Assembly (NCBI GenBank): GCA_937996755.1 | Contig: CALKUS010000110.1 | Location: forward strand, 1-42,508 | DNA: 42,508 nt | Origin: an uncultured Pseudomonadota bacterium | GTDB taxonomy: Bacteria; Pseudomonadota; Gammaproteobacteria; Xanthomonadales; Ahniellaceae | Direction of reading: 5' to 3' | In this document: positions 42,322-42,508 of the stretch, piece by piece | How positions within the stretch are numbered: the first letter of the stretch is position 1 | How the letters are laid out: every line of letters starts with the position of its first letter | Notes under the pieces: model-generated | Seen by the model: only the letters and a program-made list of their open reading frames with translations | Told to the model about the DNA's origin: nothing | Databases searched by the model: none | Program-made: the position numbers and the translations under genes

Positions 42322-42508
42322 GTGGCCGGACTCGCCAAGCTCACGCGCCCGCGCCTGCACCAGGTGGTGCCGCGCGAGCGGTTGTTCGAGCGCCTCGACG
42401 AAGCGTGCCGGCGTCCGCTCGCGTGGATCGTCGGTCCGCCCGGCGCCGGCAAGACCTCCCTCGTGGCGAGCTACGTCGAGGCGCGCAAGCGGAGCGGCGT
42501 CTGGTACC
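42322..42508 (+). CDS. AAA-type MalT/LuxR-like transcriptional regulator (partial)
   Basis: The frame is open to the window edge (62 residues). GTG 42322 has GGGA 8 nt upstream. The N-terminus (MAGLAKLTRPRLHQVVPRER, then LFERLDEACRRPLAWIVGPP) leads into a Walker A, GPPGAGKTS, then LVASYVEARKRSGVWY. This is the usual beginning of large signal-transduction ATPases such as MalT-like LuxR or BTAD regulators, whose output domain would be beyond the window. Confidence 0.8.
   Translation, partial: MAGLAKLTRPRLHQVVPRERLFERLDEACRRPLAWIVGPPGAGKTSLVASYVEARKRSGVWY

Overview
The window is high-GC bacterial chromosome, roughly 70% by eye, densely packed with genes that often overlap at start and stop codons. 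It resembles a gammaproteobacterium of the Lysobacterales (Xanthomonadales), perhaps Rhodanobacteraceae or Dokdonella-like. The taxonomic call is inference. It rests on the mtnB-mtnD-mtnC methionine-salvage run, REP elements of the GGGAG-hairpin type, exported proteins ending in a short GFE tail, and the families present. No rRNA, tRNA, CRISPR array, insertion sequence or phage gene was found.

Layout. 1-8300: a truncated propeller-type sensor, a von Willebrand lipoprotein, a secreted propeller protein and a GAF-GAF-GGDEF-EAL c-di-GMP protein. 8445-12537: an ECF sigma factor, its putative membrane anti-sigma factor and an IMPACT/YigZ protein, all translationally coupled, then an MsbA-like ABC exporter. 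12675-18322: a complete four-gene DNA repair operon (MBL exonuclease, ATP-dependent DNA ligase, Lhr-Core helicase, PdeM phosphoesterase). 18317-20472: a NUDIX hydrolase and an amino-acid permease. 20473-25138: a leader with two near-identical terminators, then three overlapping genes of unknown role. All three genes start with a winged-helix (PqqD/RRE-like) segment. Two of them carry glycosyltransferase-2-like domains, one with an intact DxD and one with an altered DxD.

25112-30716: RmuC, a Tat-exported HiPIP, the mtnB/mtnD/mtnC salvage genes and a membrane-anchored C13-type peptidase. 30627-37613: a GAF-GAF-GGDEF diguanylate cyclase, a glycerophosphodiester phosphodiesterase, a secreted CSLREA beta-helix protein and a VLCAD-type acyl-CoA dehydrogenase. 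37614-42508: a small two-TM protein framed by dispersed repeats, a Ser/Thr kinase-TPR receptor divergent from a partner ECF sigma factor, a DUF3224 protein, a stretch with no convincing gene, and the start of an AAA-type (MalT/LuxR-like) regulator.

The two most unusual signals are these. (1) The three-gene cluster at 20689-25138 looks like a winged-helix-guided glycosyltransferase system with no recognisable precedent. (2) Three intergenic hairpins (12529-12633, 28399-28505, 29203-29297) each have arms built from tandem 6-7 nt units. The unit differs between loci but matches between the two arms of each locus.
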